Source: Donghicola mangrovi (lineage in GTDB: Bacteria; Pseudomonadota; Alphaproteobacteria; Rhodobacterales; Rhodobacteraceae). From it: a stretch of 64,000 nt of DNA. Of this stretch, positions 39,141 to 48,318 are shown piece after piece (position 1 is the first letter of the stretch; the number at the start of each line of letters is the position of its first letter). The notes under the pieces are model-generated. The model worked only from the letters and a program-made list of their open reading frames with translations. It did no database searches and had not been told where the DNA came from. The stretch is taken from positions 1-64,000 of the forward strand of contig NZ_JABCJE010000014.1 in NCBI RefSeq assembly GCF_013377535.1, read 5' to 3'. The position numbers were made by a program, and so were the translations under genes.

Positions 39141-41298
39141 GTCCACTCTCCTTCTTCAACGTATTGGGATGGTTGACCGCCCTCGCAGGCAGGTCGGGTT
39201 GAGACACCGCCGCGCGCCGCTTCAGCTGGCGGATGACGACGGGACATTTCTGCTCGGATTGGTACAGAACCTGGCAGTGCAGGCAGTTCAGGCACTCGTT
39301 CGGGTTGATCTCGCCCGTCGGGTGGATGGCCTGCACCATGCATTCGTTGCTACAGGTCTGGCAGGGGCTGCCACAGTCCTTGTAGCGCTTCAGCCAGTCG
39401 AACATCCGCAGCCGCGCCGGGATCGCCAGCGCCGCGCCCAAGGGGCACAGGTAGCGGCAGTAGAACCGTTCCACGAAAAGTCCGGCGATCAGCAGCGCCG
39501 CGGCATAGGCGACGAAAGGCCAGGCGCGCATAAACTTGAGGATGATCGCCGTCTTGAAGGGTTCAGCCTCGGCCAGGTGTTCCGCTTGTTCGATCGACCA
39601 CAGCGAGACGCCGAAGAGCCCGAGGAAGATCATGTATTTCACCGCCCAGAGCCGTTCGTGCAGCCCCCAGGGCAGTGTCACCTGTGGCACGCCGAGGCGG
39701 CGCGCGGCGTGGTTGGTCAGCTCCTGCAAGGCACCGAACGGGCAGAGCCAGCCGCAATAGGCCCCCCGGCCCCAGAACAGCAGCGCCGCCGCGACGGAGA
39801 ACCACAGGATGAAGGTCAGCGGGTCCAGCAGGAACGCCTGCCAGCTGAACCCCGTGGTCAGCGCCCCGAACAGCGCCATCAGGTTGACGATGCTGAGCTG
39901 CGCATTGGTGACCCAGCCAAGGAACACCAGCGTCAGCGTCAAAAATCCGTAACGGAACCACTTAGTCCGCGCGGCCGAGCGCGTCAGCCAACCCTGAAAG
40001 AAGAACGCCAGCGTCAGAACCGCCAGCATGGCGGCAACCACGGCGATCTCAGGCCGCTTGTCCTGCCAGATCTTCTGCCAAAGTGCGCTTTGCGCGTCCG
40101 CCTCGCTGACCTCCGGCGCGGCTGCGACCGTCACGGGATTCATGAAACCCGGCGGCAGTTGGTAGCCAAGGTCGAAACTCAGAAAGACCTTCTCGATCGC
40201 CGCGACCTCGCGCTGCACCAGCAGTTGCAGGCGGAAGGGTTTCGTCGGGTCAAAGCCGCTGTCGGCGGGGATGCGGAACAGGTCGCGCTCGGTGAACTCG
40301 GGCGCGTCCTCCAATGCGACAGGCCCCATGCGGCGGTGATCGCGGTCATGAAAGCGCACCGAGACGTCGTCCTGCACCAGCACGATCCGGTCGAATATCC
40401 CGCCGCGCACGTAGCCCGAGCCCTTGAAGGAATAGAGCCCCCGCCCCAGCACCGCGATGGCGTGATCGCCCTCGCCCAGCCAGTCGCGCAGGTTTGCATC
40501 TTCGACGCCCAGCAGCGCCTGCCCGATGGCAGGAACCGACACCGGCGCGACATACATGTCGATGAAGGACGTTTCGGGCGGCTCCTTCAGCGCGCGTTTC
40601 GCCGCGCGGGGGTCGTCCATTCCTGCAAAGGCCGCGTTGACCTGCCCCACGTCCAGCGACAGCCGCCGGACGGTGCCGTCGCCTTCCATCGCCATCCAGC
40701 CGTCAGGGGCAGCCACCCCGTCGGCCAGCACGAACTGCGGCCCGCTGTCAACCTCGGGCGCCAGCCCGCCCAGCCCCAGCGCCCGCGCGACCTTCAAAGC
40801 GCTGCGCAGGATCGAATCGTCGATCACCATGACCGTGACGGTCGCGCCCGAAATGATCTCCAGGTCATGCGCCGCGCCCTGCGCCGCCTCGACCAGCGAG
40901 AGGCCACGATAGACCGCCATCATCTCGGTGATCTTCTTCTCGGGGATGCCGATCAGGACGATGGGTTCGGAATGCTTGACCAGCTGAACGCCCAGCACGG
41001 TGGCATCGGGGCCAAGCGCCACCAGCGTGTGAATCGGCTTGCCGGAATAGCCGGTGGTGCTGACGAAATCGGAGGTCAGGAAGATCTGCCCCACCACTTC
41101 GCCCTGCCTCAGCACCGGGGCCACGGGAATGTCGGGCCGGATCGCCCCGAAACCATCCGCACCGGGCACAAGTGTCTCGGGTGCGGCCTTGGGCAGGAAT
41201 TGCGCCAGCAGCGGCGCATCTTGCGCGAGGGCCGCCATCGGCAGCAACAGCGCAAGGGTGAGGGCATTCAGCAATCGGGCAAGGGTGCGAAGCAGCAT
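39133..41298 (-). CDS. nosR: NosR, membrane flavo-iron-sulfur protein for N2O reduction
   Basis: A 721-aa protein: signal peptide, periplasmic FMN-binding domain with the flavinylation motif [15 protein letters not shown], membrane helices with [11 protein letters not shown] and [11 protein letters not shown], and a C-terminal ferredoxin domain ([12 protein letters not shown] and CLNCLHC). It passes electrons towards NosZ and is needed for nos transcription. Its FMN is attached by NosX. It overlaps nosZ by 8 bp. Confidence 0.97.
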   Translation of the reverse strand: MLLRTLARLLNALTLALLLPMAALAQDAPLLAQFLPKAAPETLVPGADGFGAIRPDIPVAPVLRQGEVVGQIFLTSDFVSTTGYSGKPIHTLVALGPDATVLGVQLVKHSEPIVLIGIPEKKITEMMAVYRGLSLVEAAQGAAHDLEIISGATVTVMVIDDSILRSALKVARALGLGGLAPEVDSGPQFVLADGVAAPDGWMAMEGDGTVRRLSLDVGQVNAAFAGMDDPRAAKRALKEPPETSFIDMYVAPVSVPAIGQALLGVEDANLRDWLGEGDHAIAVLGRGLYSFKGSGYVRGGIFDRIVLVQDDVSVRFHDRDHRRMGPVALEDAPEFTERDLFRIPADSGFDPTKPFRLQLLVQREVAAIEKVFLSFDLGYQLPPGFMNPVTVAAAPEVSEADAQSALWQKIWQDKRPEIAVVAAMLAVLTLAFFFQGWLTRSAARTKWFRYGFLTLTLVFLGWVTNAQLSIVNLMALFGALTTGFSWQAFLLDPLTFILWFSVAAALLFWGRGAYCGWLCPFGALQELTNHAARRLGVPQVTLPWGLHERLWAVKYMIFLGLFGVSLWSIEQAEHLAEAEPFKTAIILKFMRAWPFVAYAAALLIAGLFVERFYCRYLCPLGAALAIPARLRMFDWLKRYKDCGSPCQTCSNECMVQAIHPTGEINPNECLNCLHCQVLYQSEQKCPVVIRQLKRRAAVSQPDLPARAVNHPNTLKKESGHV

Positions 41299-41301
41299 GT
41301 G

Positions 41302-41679
41302 TCAGGCCCTCCGGGCCACTGGAGGGTCACGCGCAGACTGGATCTCGCGTTGATGGGACGGAGGCAGGTGCAGCGCCATCGGGCGGACCCGGCGCGCGTG
41401 CGCGAAGGGAACCCGGTCCTGCACCTGTCCGGGCAGGGAGACATCCGCCACGCCCAGGCAAGCCCCGCAATGCGCGCAGGTCCGGCCCTGCGGGTCGACG
41501 GCATTGCCATCGCGGTCCAGCGTCAGCGTTTCCGCACCGCTTTTGCCACAGATGACGAGCGTCACCTGCCCCGCCGCCGCGATCTCGTGCGCGGTCCGCA
41601 GGTAGCCGCCAACCCCCGCCCCAAGCATGAGGCTCAGGACGAGGACCAGGGACAACAGGAGGGACGAACAACGTGTCAT
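41302..41679 (-). CDS. nosC: NosC-like small protein, first gene of the nos operon
   Basis: A 125-aa protein with one N-terminal hydrophobic segment (about residues 6-25) and the motif CAHCGACL (CXXCXXC). The position before nosR and this motif match NosC of the Paracoccus nosCRZDFYLX operon, whose function is unknown. The pattern of a Cys-containing stretch, LDRDGNAV and a CxxC also resembles DUF2946-type copper-related proteins. The start at 41679 is only 34 nt from the Dnr-type box. Confidence 0.7.
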   Translation of the reverse strand: MTRCSSLLLSLVLVLSLMLGAGVGGYLRTAHEIAAAGQVTLVICGKSGAETLTLDRDGNAVDPQGRTCAHCGACLGVADVSLPGQVQDRVPFAHARRVRPMALHLPPSHQREIQSARDPPVARRA

Positions 41680-41713
41680 GCGATTTGGTTAATCGCGGGC
41701 GACTCGCGCAGCC

Positions 41714-41727
41714 TTGACGAAAGTCAT
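41714..41727. promoter_or_regulatory. Dnr/NnrR-type box for the nos operon
   Basis: TTGAC-GAAA-GTCAT (9 of 10 fixed positions) lies 34 nt upstream of the nosC ATG on the minus strand. The terminal repeat of an IS5-type element begins only 7 bp beyond it, so upstream promoter DNA has been replaced. Confidence 0.75.
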
Positions 41728-41734
41728 GCGGACC

Positions 41735-42595
41735 GGCTCTGTTGGATAAATCAGCTGGCGAGCGCAATCCCCCTTTCCCCGGGCACACCTATCCTGCGGC
41801 CACGGTCATCGGGATGCCGAGTGCCGTGAAGCGGTTGAGGACCGCCACCCGGATCCGGACCTCCGCCACCTGGCGGTCGAATTCCCGGGACATCAGCCGC
41901 TGGCCGAGCAGCTTCACGCAGTTCATTTTCGTCTCGACCCTGCTGCGCCGGTGGTACCCGCTCCAGTTCCGCCAGAGTGCCCGGCCCAAGTGCTTCGATG
42001 CTCGCAGGTTCTCGTTGCGTGCGCGAGTTCCTGCCGTGTCCGGCTTCCAAGGCCGGGCATTTCGACGGGGTGGAATGATCGCTGCTGCTCCACGGGCCGC
42101 AATGGCATCGTGGCAGGCGCGTGTGTCGTAGGCACCGTCAGCCGTGACAGTGGCGATGTCCTCGTTCGCCGAGATCTGGGCGAGAAGGTTCGGCAGCATC
42201 GGGGCGTCGCCGACATTGCTTGAGGTGACCTCGACCGCCCAGATCTCCAGCGTTTCCTCATCAATTCCAAGGTGGATCTTGCGCCATACGCGCCGCTTGG
42301 AGCCGCCATGCTTGCGCGCGTGCCACTCGCCTTCACCTTCCACCTTGATGCCGGTGCTATCGACGAGCAGGTGAATCGCCCCTTGGAGCCGCGATATGGG
42401 ATAGTCACGTCCAAGGTCTTCTGCCGCCGGGACAGGGTGCTGAAGTCCGGCACGGCCCATCCGAGTCCGGACAGCTCCAGTAGGCTCGCCACGAATCCAG
42501 TCGTTTGCCGGAGTGGCAGGCCGAGCAACACCTTGATGGTAAGACAGGCCTGGATCGTCGCGTCGCTGTATGCCTGCGATAGTGTCCGAGGTGTT
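41735..42595 (-). mobile_element. Truncated IS5-family (IS427-type) element
   Basis: The right end begins with GGCTCTGTTGGATAAATC, an IS5/IS427-type terminal repeat. The left (transposase 5') end is missing: at about 42596 the sequence changes abruptly to the terminal repeat of an IS256-family element. No second IS5 end is seen on the other side of the IS256 copy, so a deletion or recombination followed the insertion. Confidence 0.8.
41789..42595 (-). pseudogene. IS5-family transposase, frameshifted and 5'-truncated
   Basis: The N-terminal part reads ...YSDATIQACLTIKVLLG...VPDFSTLSRRQKTLDVTIPYR in one frame. The DDE part continues in another frame (IHLLVDSTGIKVEGEGEW ... DGAYDTRACHDAI ... 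RSRVETKMNCVK). The switch is at an AAGGGGCG run near 42,395, where one G seems to be missing. About 60 N-terminal residues are lost at the IS256 junction. Some IS5 elements use programmed frameshifting, but the truncation makes this copy inactive either way. Confidence 0.8.
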
Positions 42596-43936
42596 GGTGT
42601 AATTTCGACGCCGCCGACGGTGTGACCCCGGGTGGCCATCGAGGTGTAGGATTGAGGTGGAGTTTCGACGCTTCAACCTGAACCATACGGAGACCCCGAT
42701 GACCAAGACCAACATGGACCTGTCCGAGCTCATGGCCAAGCATGACTAGGGCGATTTACTGCGCAGCATCGCCGAGGCGGTACTGCAACTGATCATGGAG
42801 GCCGACGTGGATGGCCTGATCGGTGCCGGGCGGCACGAACGCAGCGGCGAACGGACCACATGGAGGAACGGCTACCGCGATCGCGCGCTCGACACCCGCC
42901 TGGGCACGCTGAACCTGCGCGTGCCGAAGCTGCGGCAGGGCAGCTATTTCCCCGGCTTCCTCGAGGCCAGGAAGACCTCGGAACAGGCGCTGGTGGCTGT
43001 CATCCAGGAGGCATGGATCGGCGGCGTCTCCACCCGCCGCGTCGATGAACTGGTGCAGGCCATGGGCCTGTCTGGCATCTCGAAGAGCACCGTGTCGAAG
43101 CTTTGCAAGGACATAGACGAGCGGGTCGGCGAGTTCCTGAACCGCCCTCTGACCGGCGAATGGCCCTACGTTTGGCTCGACGCGACCTACCTCAAGGTTC
43201 GCCAAGGCGGTCGCATCGTGCCGGTCGCGGCCATAATCGCTGTCGCCGCCAACACCGAGGGCCGGAGGGAGATCATCGGCCTTGGCATTGGACCCTCCGA
43301 GGCCGAGACGTTCTGGACCGAGTTTCTGCGGTCCCTGAAGGCCCGGGGCCTCGGTGGTGTGCGGCTGGTCATCAGCGACGCGCACACAGGGCTCAGGGCG
43401 GCAATCTCGCGGGTGTTCGAGGCAACGTGGCAGCGGTGCCGCGTTCATTGGATGCGGAACGCCCTGGCGCATGTTTCCCGCGGCCAGCATACCGTCGTGG
43501 CCGCCGCGATCCGGCAGGCTTTCGACCAACCTGATCGCACCCACGCTGGCGAGATCTGGCACAAGGTCGCGGAGCAATTGCGCCCCCGCTGGTCCAAGCT
43601 CGCTGACCTCATGGACGCCAGCGAGCACGATGTCCTGGCCTATATGTCCTTTCCCCGGCAGCACCGGACGAAGCTGCACTCGACTAACCCCATCGAGCGG
43701 TTGAACAAAGAGGTGAAGCGCCGCGCCGATGTCGTGGGTATTTTCCCCAACGAAGCGTCCATTACGCGCCTGATCGGCGCCGTCCTCTTCGAACAGAACG
43801 ACGAATGGCAGACCGCCAGCCGCTACATGATGGTCGAAGCCTTCGCCCAGATCGACAAGGAGGAGATCGACCCCATTCTCAGCATTACCACGAAAGCCGC
43901 CTGATCATGCCCTCAGGCCACCCGGGAAATTACACC
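42596..43936 (+). mobile_element. IS256-family insertion sequence
   Basis: The ends share GGTGTAATTT followed by CCCGGGTGGCC in inverted orientation. The left copy carries an extra ~20 bp between these two blocks (42607-42626). The element contains one transposase reading frame. No matching target duplication is visible at 42588-42595 and 43937-43944. It separates an IS5 remnant from a protease remnant. Confidence 0.75.
42699..43904 (+). pseudogene. IS256-family transposase with amber codon 17
   Basis: From the ATG at 42699 the frame reads MTKTNMDLSELMAKHD, then TAG (42747-42749), then GDLLRSIAEAVLQLIMEADVDG and a full mutator-type transposase. Close relatives typically have Gln here (CAG to TAG). 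Restart at ATG 42795 would give 369 aa keeping the DDE core (VWLDATYLK, LVISDAHTGLRAA, TNPIERLNKEVKRR). The element may be inactive, or rescued by internal initiation. Confidence 0.85.
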
Positions 43937-44418
43937 TCATTGACGGACGCTATCTGCGGGTGGCACTCAGCAGCTTTATCGCTCCAAACCCGTCCGAAGC
44001 CTCGCGCGGCGTTCGGTACCGCTACGCGTCCCACAACTTACGTTTCCAACTCAATCGCGCTGGCGAGAACGAAGCCCAATTCTTGGCTCGGATCAGCAAG
44101 GCAGCCGAACAACCCGATGGTCCTGCAAGCGACGAGGATGATCTTTGGGACTTCGGTAGCAATCGGCGCCATGTTGGCTCCCTCCATATAGATCAGTTGA
44201 CGTGTAAGGCTTCAGATCTAGCGCGGCGCAACTTGCTGGCTGTTCACCCTGTCACCGGATGGTGGAAGTCGAAAAAGCTTCTGTACGAAGGTTTGCCATC
44301 TGTGCGCTATGCGCTGATTGTCGAGATCGATGCAGGCGAGCTCGAAGCGGAGCTTTATGCGGAGGTTCAGGCTGCAGTTGAAGCACTCATTGCAGCCCAA
44401 GCGGTGATTGCGGTCTAG
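43937..44418 (+). pseudogene. C-terminal remnant of a subtilisin-like (S8) protease
   Basis: The frame is open straight from the IS256 end and reads HLIDGRYLRVALSSFIAPNPSE at the junction. It continues with YRYASHNLRFQL, HVGSLHIDQL, DLARRNLLAVHPVTGWWK and VRYALIVEI. This matches the C-terminal domain I associate with bacterial S8 peptidases of the kind found beside AAA+ ATPases. The catalytic domain is lost to the insertion. The first possible internal start is GTG 43960. Confidence 0.6.
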
Positions 44419-44523
44419 GCCGCGCAGTTGTTCGGGTTGCTTTGAGATAACGCGTTACTGTTCGCCGCAGGACGAAAATGGAAAACGGTAGGGGCGGCTT
44501 CATCCCCCCGTGGTGAGGTAACT

Positions 44524-45096
44524 ATGAAATACTGGAACACTGGGGATGTCGTCGTCGACAGCATTCTTCAGAAACTGGAAGGATTTGGAACTTGGCGCTC
44601 AGACAGCTATGCAGAGAGCACGCATCAGTTGCTGTCCGGTGTCATTCATATTCAAGAGATGCTTCCTGGACTTGTTGCAAGGCACTTTCGATTTCCGAAC
44701 CTATTTGTCGGCAATGCCCACTTTTCTGGGTCCCAAGGTTATAGGCGCGAATTGATTGAAGAAATCACGAGCGCCATCGACAAGGGGCTGGTCGCAGCTG
44801 CGGCAGATCCTATGCTTGGCCGAGATAGCAATCCTGACTTTTCTGATCGGCCAAGAAGCAGAGGTGAGGAGATCCTCGATGCGCTGACAGCCTTTGAGAA
44901 AGACCGTGACCAAGCCGCGCTGAGTCGACTAAAGATGGCCGTCAGTCCAACCGGATTGCAAACGCGTGTGAACACAATTGAAATGCTGATGAATAGGAAG
45001 CGGTCGTACGGTAACCAGTCCCCTGAGGTCGCTTTGCTTTCCGAACTTGGCCGACTGGAGTTCGAGGCACGTGGTTATCATGGGCAGAAGGCATAG
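44524..45096 (+). CDS. Protein of unknown function
   Basis: A 190-aa soluble protein starting MKYWNTGDVVVDSILQ, preceded by a GTGAGGTA stretch. It has no signal, membrane helix or recognised motif; the C-terminal half is charged and helical (EILDALTAFEKDRDQAALSRL). GC content and codon use are visibly lower than in the denitrification genes, which suggests separate origin. It lies just downstream of the protease remnant and may have belonged to the same lost locus. Confidence 0.6.
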   Translation: MKYWNTGDVVVDSILQKLEGFGTWRSDSYAESTHQLLSGVIHIQEMLPGLVARHFRFPNLFVGNAHFSGSQGYRRELIEEITSAIDKGLVAAAADPMLGRDSNPDFSDRPRSRGEEILDALTAFEKDRDQAALSRLKMAVSPTGLQTRVNTIEMLMNRKRSYGNQSPEVALLSELGRLEFEARGYHGQKA

Positions 45097-45448
45097 CTAC
45101 CACTTCTTTCTCATTGAGTCGGGTAACAGGCAATTGTCGTAGATATCAAAATGCCTGCTCTAGCTATGATCCACGCATCAACTTTCGCTCTCTGGAACCC
45201 ACCTCGACTGTTCACCCAAATCCATTCGCGGCCATCGCAATTCGCCCTTTATCTGATTTGCATGACATGCTGGTCGCAGCTTGCGTTCCGTTCTCAAAGG
45301 TTGTCGCTGATCATTTTCCCCTGACCCTGCGGGTCATTCCTCGCGAGGCAAAAAAACCGGCGCCTGCCCCTCTCCGCTGCGCTTCGCCTCCCGGGCCTTG
45401 GCCAGCTGCAAGGTGACCATCATTGCAACGCAAATTAGGCGAAGAGCA
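45097..45448. other. Intergenic, no gene recognised
   Basis: About 350 bp between the unknown gene and the DUF736 gene. Short frames on both strands carry no recognised motif. A minus-strand frame (45334-45636) overlaps the DUF736 gene and looks like a shadow, although its C-terminal stretch LQLAKAREAKRSGEGQAPVF reads protein-like. Confidence 0.4.
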
Positions 45449-45868
45449 ATGACCTCGAACTGCATCATATTCACCTGCACCGGCATCGAAACCGCCAAGG
45501 GCGTCGGCTCCGTCTCGACTCTGATCTTCGATCTCGACAGCAAGGTCGAACCCGTCGCGAGCGCGAACTCGATGGCCCCCACGCACCGTGTCCTCGGCCG
45601 CTCACTGCGCGGCAAGCTGGTCGAATGTGGCTGCATCTGGAATAAGCAGAATACGGAGACCGGCGCCGACTACTACACGCTGACGATCCGCGACCACGGC
45701 TTCAACACCAACCTCGGTAAGGCCGCGAACCAGGACGAGCTGCCCCTGCAGGCCGCTGTCCCTTTGGGGGCCGAAAGACGCCGGGTGAACCAACGGCTGG
45801 CAGCGGTTCTCCTCTGCCAGCCCGTTTACAGCTGTAAATTTCGAAGCCAGCGCTGTTTGCGCATATAG
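45449..45868 (+). CDS. DUF736-family plasmid protein
   Basis: A 139-aa protein resembling DUF736, a small family common on alphaproteobacterial plasmids. Typical features are IETAKGVGSVSTLIFDLDSK, an APTHRVLGRS core and TGADYYTLTIRDHGFN near the end. The last ~35 residues (RRRVNQRLAAVLLCQP ...) do not look like the family and run over a parS-like palindrome, so the 3' end may be frameshifted or replaced. No strong ribosome-binding site is visible. Function unknown. Confidence 0.55.
   Translation: MTSNCIIFTCTGIETAKGVGSVSTLIFDLDSKVEPVASANSMAPTHRVLGRSLRGKLVECGCIWNKQNTETGADYYTLTIRDHGFNTNLGKAANQDELPLQAAVPLGAERRRVNQRLAAVLLCQPVYSCKFRSQRCLRI
45824..45839. promoter_or_regulatory. parS-like centromere site 1, upstream of repA
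   Basis: GTTTACAGCTGTAAAT matches the repABC parS consensus GTTNNCNGCNGNNAAC at all fixed bases but the last. It lies 148 bp before the repA ATG and is the likely RepB binding site. Confidence 0.7.
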
Positions 45869-45987
45869 TCTCTTCCCACCTCAATAGGCACTATATAGAG
45901 GAAAAATCTTGACTTAGCGCTGTGAATCACCGCTCTTATCCTCAAGTGGCGCGAAAAAGGCCATATTTTCGAATTTGAGGCAACTAG

Positions 45988-47172
45988 ATGATTCCTGTGA
46001 CACCACTGGCAAACGAGAAGCCTTCAGCACTCGCGACAGATATTTCCGAGCGGTTGAATGCTGCTATCCGGGAGCATCTTCTTTCAGCTTTCGCCCCAGA
46101 TAGCACAAAAGCGCTACGGTCTTTTTCCGCACCTGAGGCTGCAGAACTCCTCGGGGTCTCCGGTCAGTTCATGCGAAAGCTGCACTCAGAGGGAACCATC
46201 CCAGAGCCCGAAGATGTTCGTGGAGGGCGGCGCTTCTACACGGCGCAAGAGATATGGGATGCACGCGAGATTCTAGAGAAGTCGTCACGCAAGAAAGGGC
46301 GCTATCTGCCTCGACGGTCAGGTGAAGAGAAACTGCAAGTTTGGCAGTTGATGAACTTCAAGGGCGGGTCGAGCAAGAGCACCACGAGCATCCATCTTTC
46401 GCATTATTTTGCGCTTCGCGGCTACCGAGTGTTGGTCGTTGATCTGGATCCCCAGGGGTCTCTCACATCCATGTGCGGCATCAGCCCGGAAATCGAGTTT
46501 GATGGGCTGACTGTCTATGACGCGATCCGTTACGACGATCCAGTAAGCATGGCCGATGTCGTGGTTCCCACCTACTTCCCCGGGCTTTCGATCGCGCCGT
46601 CGCGCCTCATGCTGTCGGAATTCGAGACTGAATCTGCCGTCCATTCGAACCCCGACCAGCCGTTCTTTACACGCATCCGAAGCGCATTGTCCCAGGTCGA
46701 AGGTGATTTCGACCTCGTCCTGATGGACAGCCCACCACAGCTGGGCTTTTTGACCATTGCTGGAATGGCCGCGGCAAGTTCGCTGATCGTCCCGTTGACG
46801 CCTTCGATGTTGGATGTTTCGTCGACCGCACAGTTCCTCGAACTCGCCGGTGCCTACATGGGGGTGATCGAGGACGCTGGCGCGACTCTACAGTATGATC
46901 ACTTCAAGTTCCTGATCACGCGGGACGAGCCAACGGATGTGCCCTCACAACAGCTGACCTCATTTATGCGTGCGCTTTTCCAAGATCGCGTTATGTCGGC
47001 GACCGCTCTCAAGAGCACAGCCATCAGTGATGCGACCATGCTCAAACAATCCATCTATGAAGTCGTGCGCTCCGAGATGACACGCGCGACCTACGATCGC
47101 GCAAAAGGTTCGATGGATGCCGTCGGCCACGAAGTGGAATTCATGATCCACCAATCATGGGGGCGTAAGTAA
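45988..47172 (+). CDS. repA: RepA, plasmid partition ATPase (ParA family)
   Basis: A 394-aa ParA-type Walker ATPase of a repABC replicon. An N-terminal helix-turn-helix (SAPEAAELLGVSGQFMRKLH, about residues 47-66) is used for autorepression. The deviant Walker A is KGGSSKST (125-132), followed by VLVVDLDPQGSLTSM and the LMDSPPQLGFLT Walker B region. It segregates the plasmid with RepB and parS and represses the operon. It overlaps repB by 1 bp. Confidence 0.93.
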   Translation: MIPVTPLANEKPSALATDISERLNAAIREHLLSAFAPDSTKALRSFSAPEAAELLGVSGQFMRKLHSEGTIPEPEDVRGGRRFYTAQEIWDAREILEKSSRKKGRYLPRRSGEEKLQVWQLMNFKGGSSKSTTSIHLSHYFALRGYRVLVVDLDPQGSLTSMCGISPEIEFDGLTVYDAIRYDDPVSMADVVVPTYFPGLSIAPSRLMLSEFETESAVHSNPDQPFFTRIRSALSQVEGDFDLVLMDSPPQLGFLTIAGMAAASSLIVPLTPSMLDVSSTAQFLELAGAYMGVIEDAGATLQYDHFKFLITRDEPTDVPSQQLTSFMRALFQDRVMSATALKSTAISDATMLKQSIYEVVRSEMTRATYDRAKGSMDAVGHEVEFMIHQSWGRK

Positions 47173-48143
47173 TGGCAAGGAAATCACTTCGAGATATGTC
47201 GGGGATCGCGAACACTATCGCGCGTTCCAGCAGCACTTCGACTGAGAAGCCTCCCAAGACAAGTGCACCAGCATTAGGAGCTCTTCAGGGGTCACTGGCG
47301 TCTATCCGTGAGATTGATCCCGGTCTGATCGATGATTGGGGGCCGAAGGATCGATTGGATGAGTTTACAGCTGTAAACGCCGAGGATGACGATGAGGGTT
47401 TTGAGGCGCTAAAGAATAGCATCCGCGAAGGCGGTCAGCAGGTCCCAATCCTCGTTCGGCGCTCCAAGGCTGCCGACGGGCGCTTTGAAGCGATCTATGG
47501 CCGCCGCCGTCTGAAAGCGTGCCGAGAGCTAGGCATCAAGGTGCGTGCAAACGTTCAGGATGTCGATGACGCCACGGCGTTGTTGGCTAAAGGGCTGGAA
47601 AATGCAGCACGTCGAAACCTCTCGTTCTACGAGAAGGCGCGTTTTGCCGAGGCTATTCAAGCAGCGGGTCACGAAAGCGCGACAGTGCGCCAGGTTCTGA
47701 ATCTTTCCGCCTCAGGGCATTCACACCTGACGAAGGTGACGCAGAATGTCCCGTCCAGAGTTGGCGACCTGATAGGTGCAGCACCCAAATCCGGCAGGCC
47801 GAGGTGGACAGACCTTGCCGAGCTATTCCTCGAACGGAAGCTCTCCGAGAAAGTCGCACTCGACCTGCTGGCCAAGATCAGCGCCTCATTGACGTCTGAT
47901 GAGCGGTTGGAAGCGCTGATCAAGCAAGCAAGCAAGCGCGGAACGAAAGCGTCCAGCGGTCCTCGTGAGATTACGCCGATGGACGGTGTCGTCATCAAAG
48001 CAGGCCGAGGGAGCGTATCTCTTTCGGTGAAGAAGTCCGGCACAAGTGCCGAGTTCGCAAACTGGCTTGAGAGCAATCTCGCGGACATCATCAAGAGATC
48101 CTACGCCGAATTTACAGATGTAAACTCGGAGGATGACAAGTGA
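47172..48143 (+). CDS. repB: RepB, ParB-family centromere-binding protein
   Basis: A 323-aa ParB-type protein. Its ParB/Srx domain contains REGGQQVPILVRR and AIYGRRRLKACRELG, followed by an EKARFAEAIQAAGHESATVRQ helix-turn-helix region. It binds parS sites, two of which (one perfect, one degenerate) lie inside its own coding sequence. It is translationally coupled to repA. Confidence 0.92.
   Translation: MARKSLRDMSGIANTIARSSSTSTEKPPKTSAPALGALQGSLASIREIDPGLIDDWGPKDRLDEFTAVNAEDDDEGFEALKNSIREGGQQVPILVRRSKAADGRFEAIYGRRRLKACRELGIKVRANVQDVDDATALLAKGLENAARRNLSFYEKARFAEAIQAAGHESATVRQVLNLSASGHSHLTKVTQNVPSRVGDLIGAAPKSGRPRWTDLAELFLERKLSEKVALDLLAKISASLTSDERLEALIKQASKRGTKASSGPREITPMDGVVIKAGRGSVSLSVKKSGTSAEFANWLESNLADIIKRSYAEFTDVNSEDDK
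47363..47378. promoter_or_regulatory. parS-like centromere site 2, inside repB
   Basis: GTTTACAGCTGTAAAC is a perfect 16-bp palindrome matching every fixed base of the repABC parS consensus. It lies in the 5' part of repB. Confidence 0.82.
48110..48125. promoter_or_regulatory. Degenerate parS-like site 3, 3' end of repB
   Basis: ATTTACAGATGTAAAC keeps the arms of the parS palindrome but differs in the first base and the central GC. It lies just before the repB stop and is possibly a weaker RepB site. Confidence 0.5.
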
Positions 48144-48174
48144 GGACGAGCAGAAAGGAGGAAAGGTAAACAAA

Positions 48175-48235
48175 GAAAACCCCCGAAACCGAAGCTTCGA
48201 GGGCTGCTGCGCAGAGCGCAGTTCTTAGATTAGAC
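48175..48235 (-). ncRNA. Counter-transcribed RNA of the repABC replicon (predicted)
   Basis: The minus strand between repB and repC has a TTGTGT -35 (48265-48270), a 17-bp spacer and a TAGATT -10 (48242-48247). The transcript would end at a hairpin (48180-48203: CCCTCGAA / TTTCGGGGG) followed by TTTTC. The predicted size of about 60 nt is that of known repABC antisense RNAs, which repress repC and set incompatibility. Confidence 0.6.
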
Positions 48236-48318
48236 ACCTAGAATCTAGCAGCCACCGAATCGCCACACAAGAGAAAACGCTTCTGAGCGAACGGGATTTC
48301 TTTGTCTGCTGACAAAAC

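Noticed and set aside
37266-41829. Long plus-strand frames opposite nosZ and nosR
   Set aside because: Shadows of well-defined nos genes; no motifs and no ribosome-binding sites.
45334-45636. Minus-strand 100-codon frame near the DUF736 gene
   Set aside because: Overlaps the more convincing DUF736 reading frame; only its C-terminal ~30 residues look protein-like.
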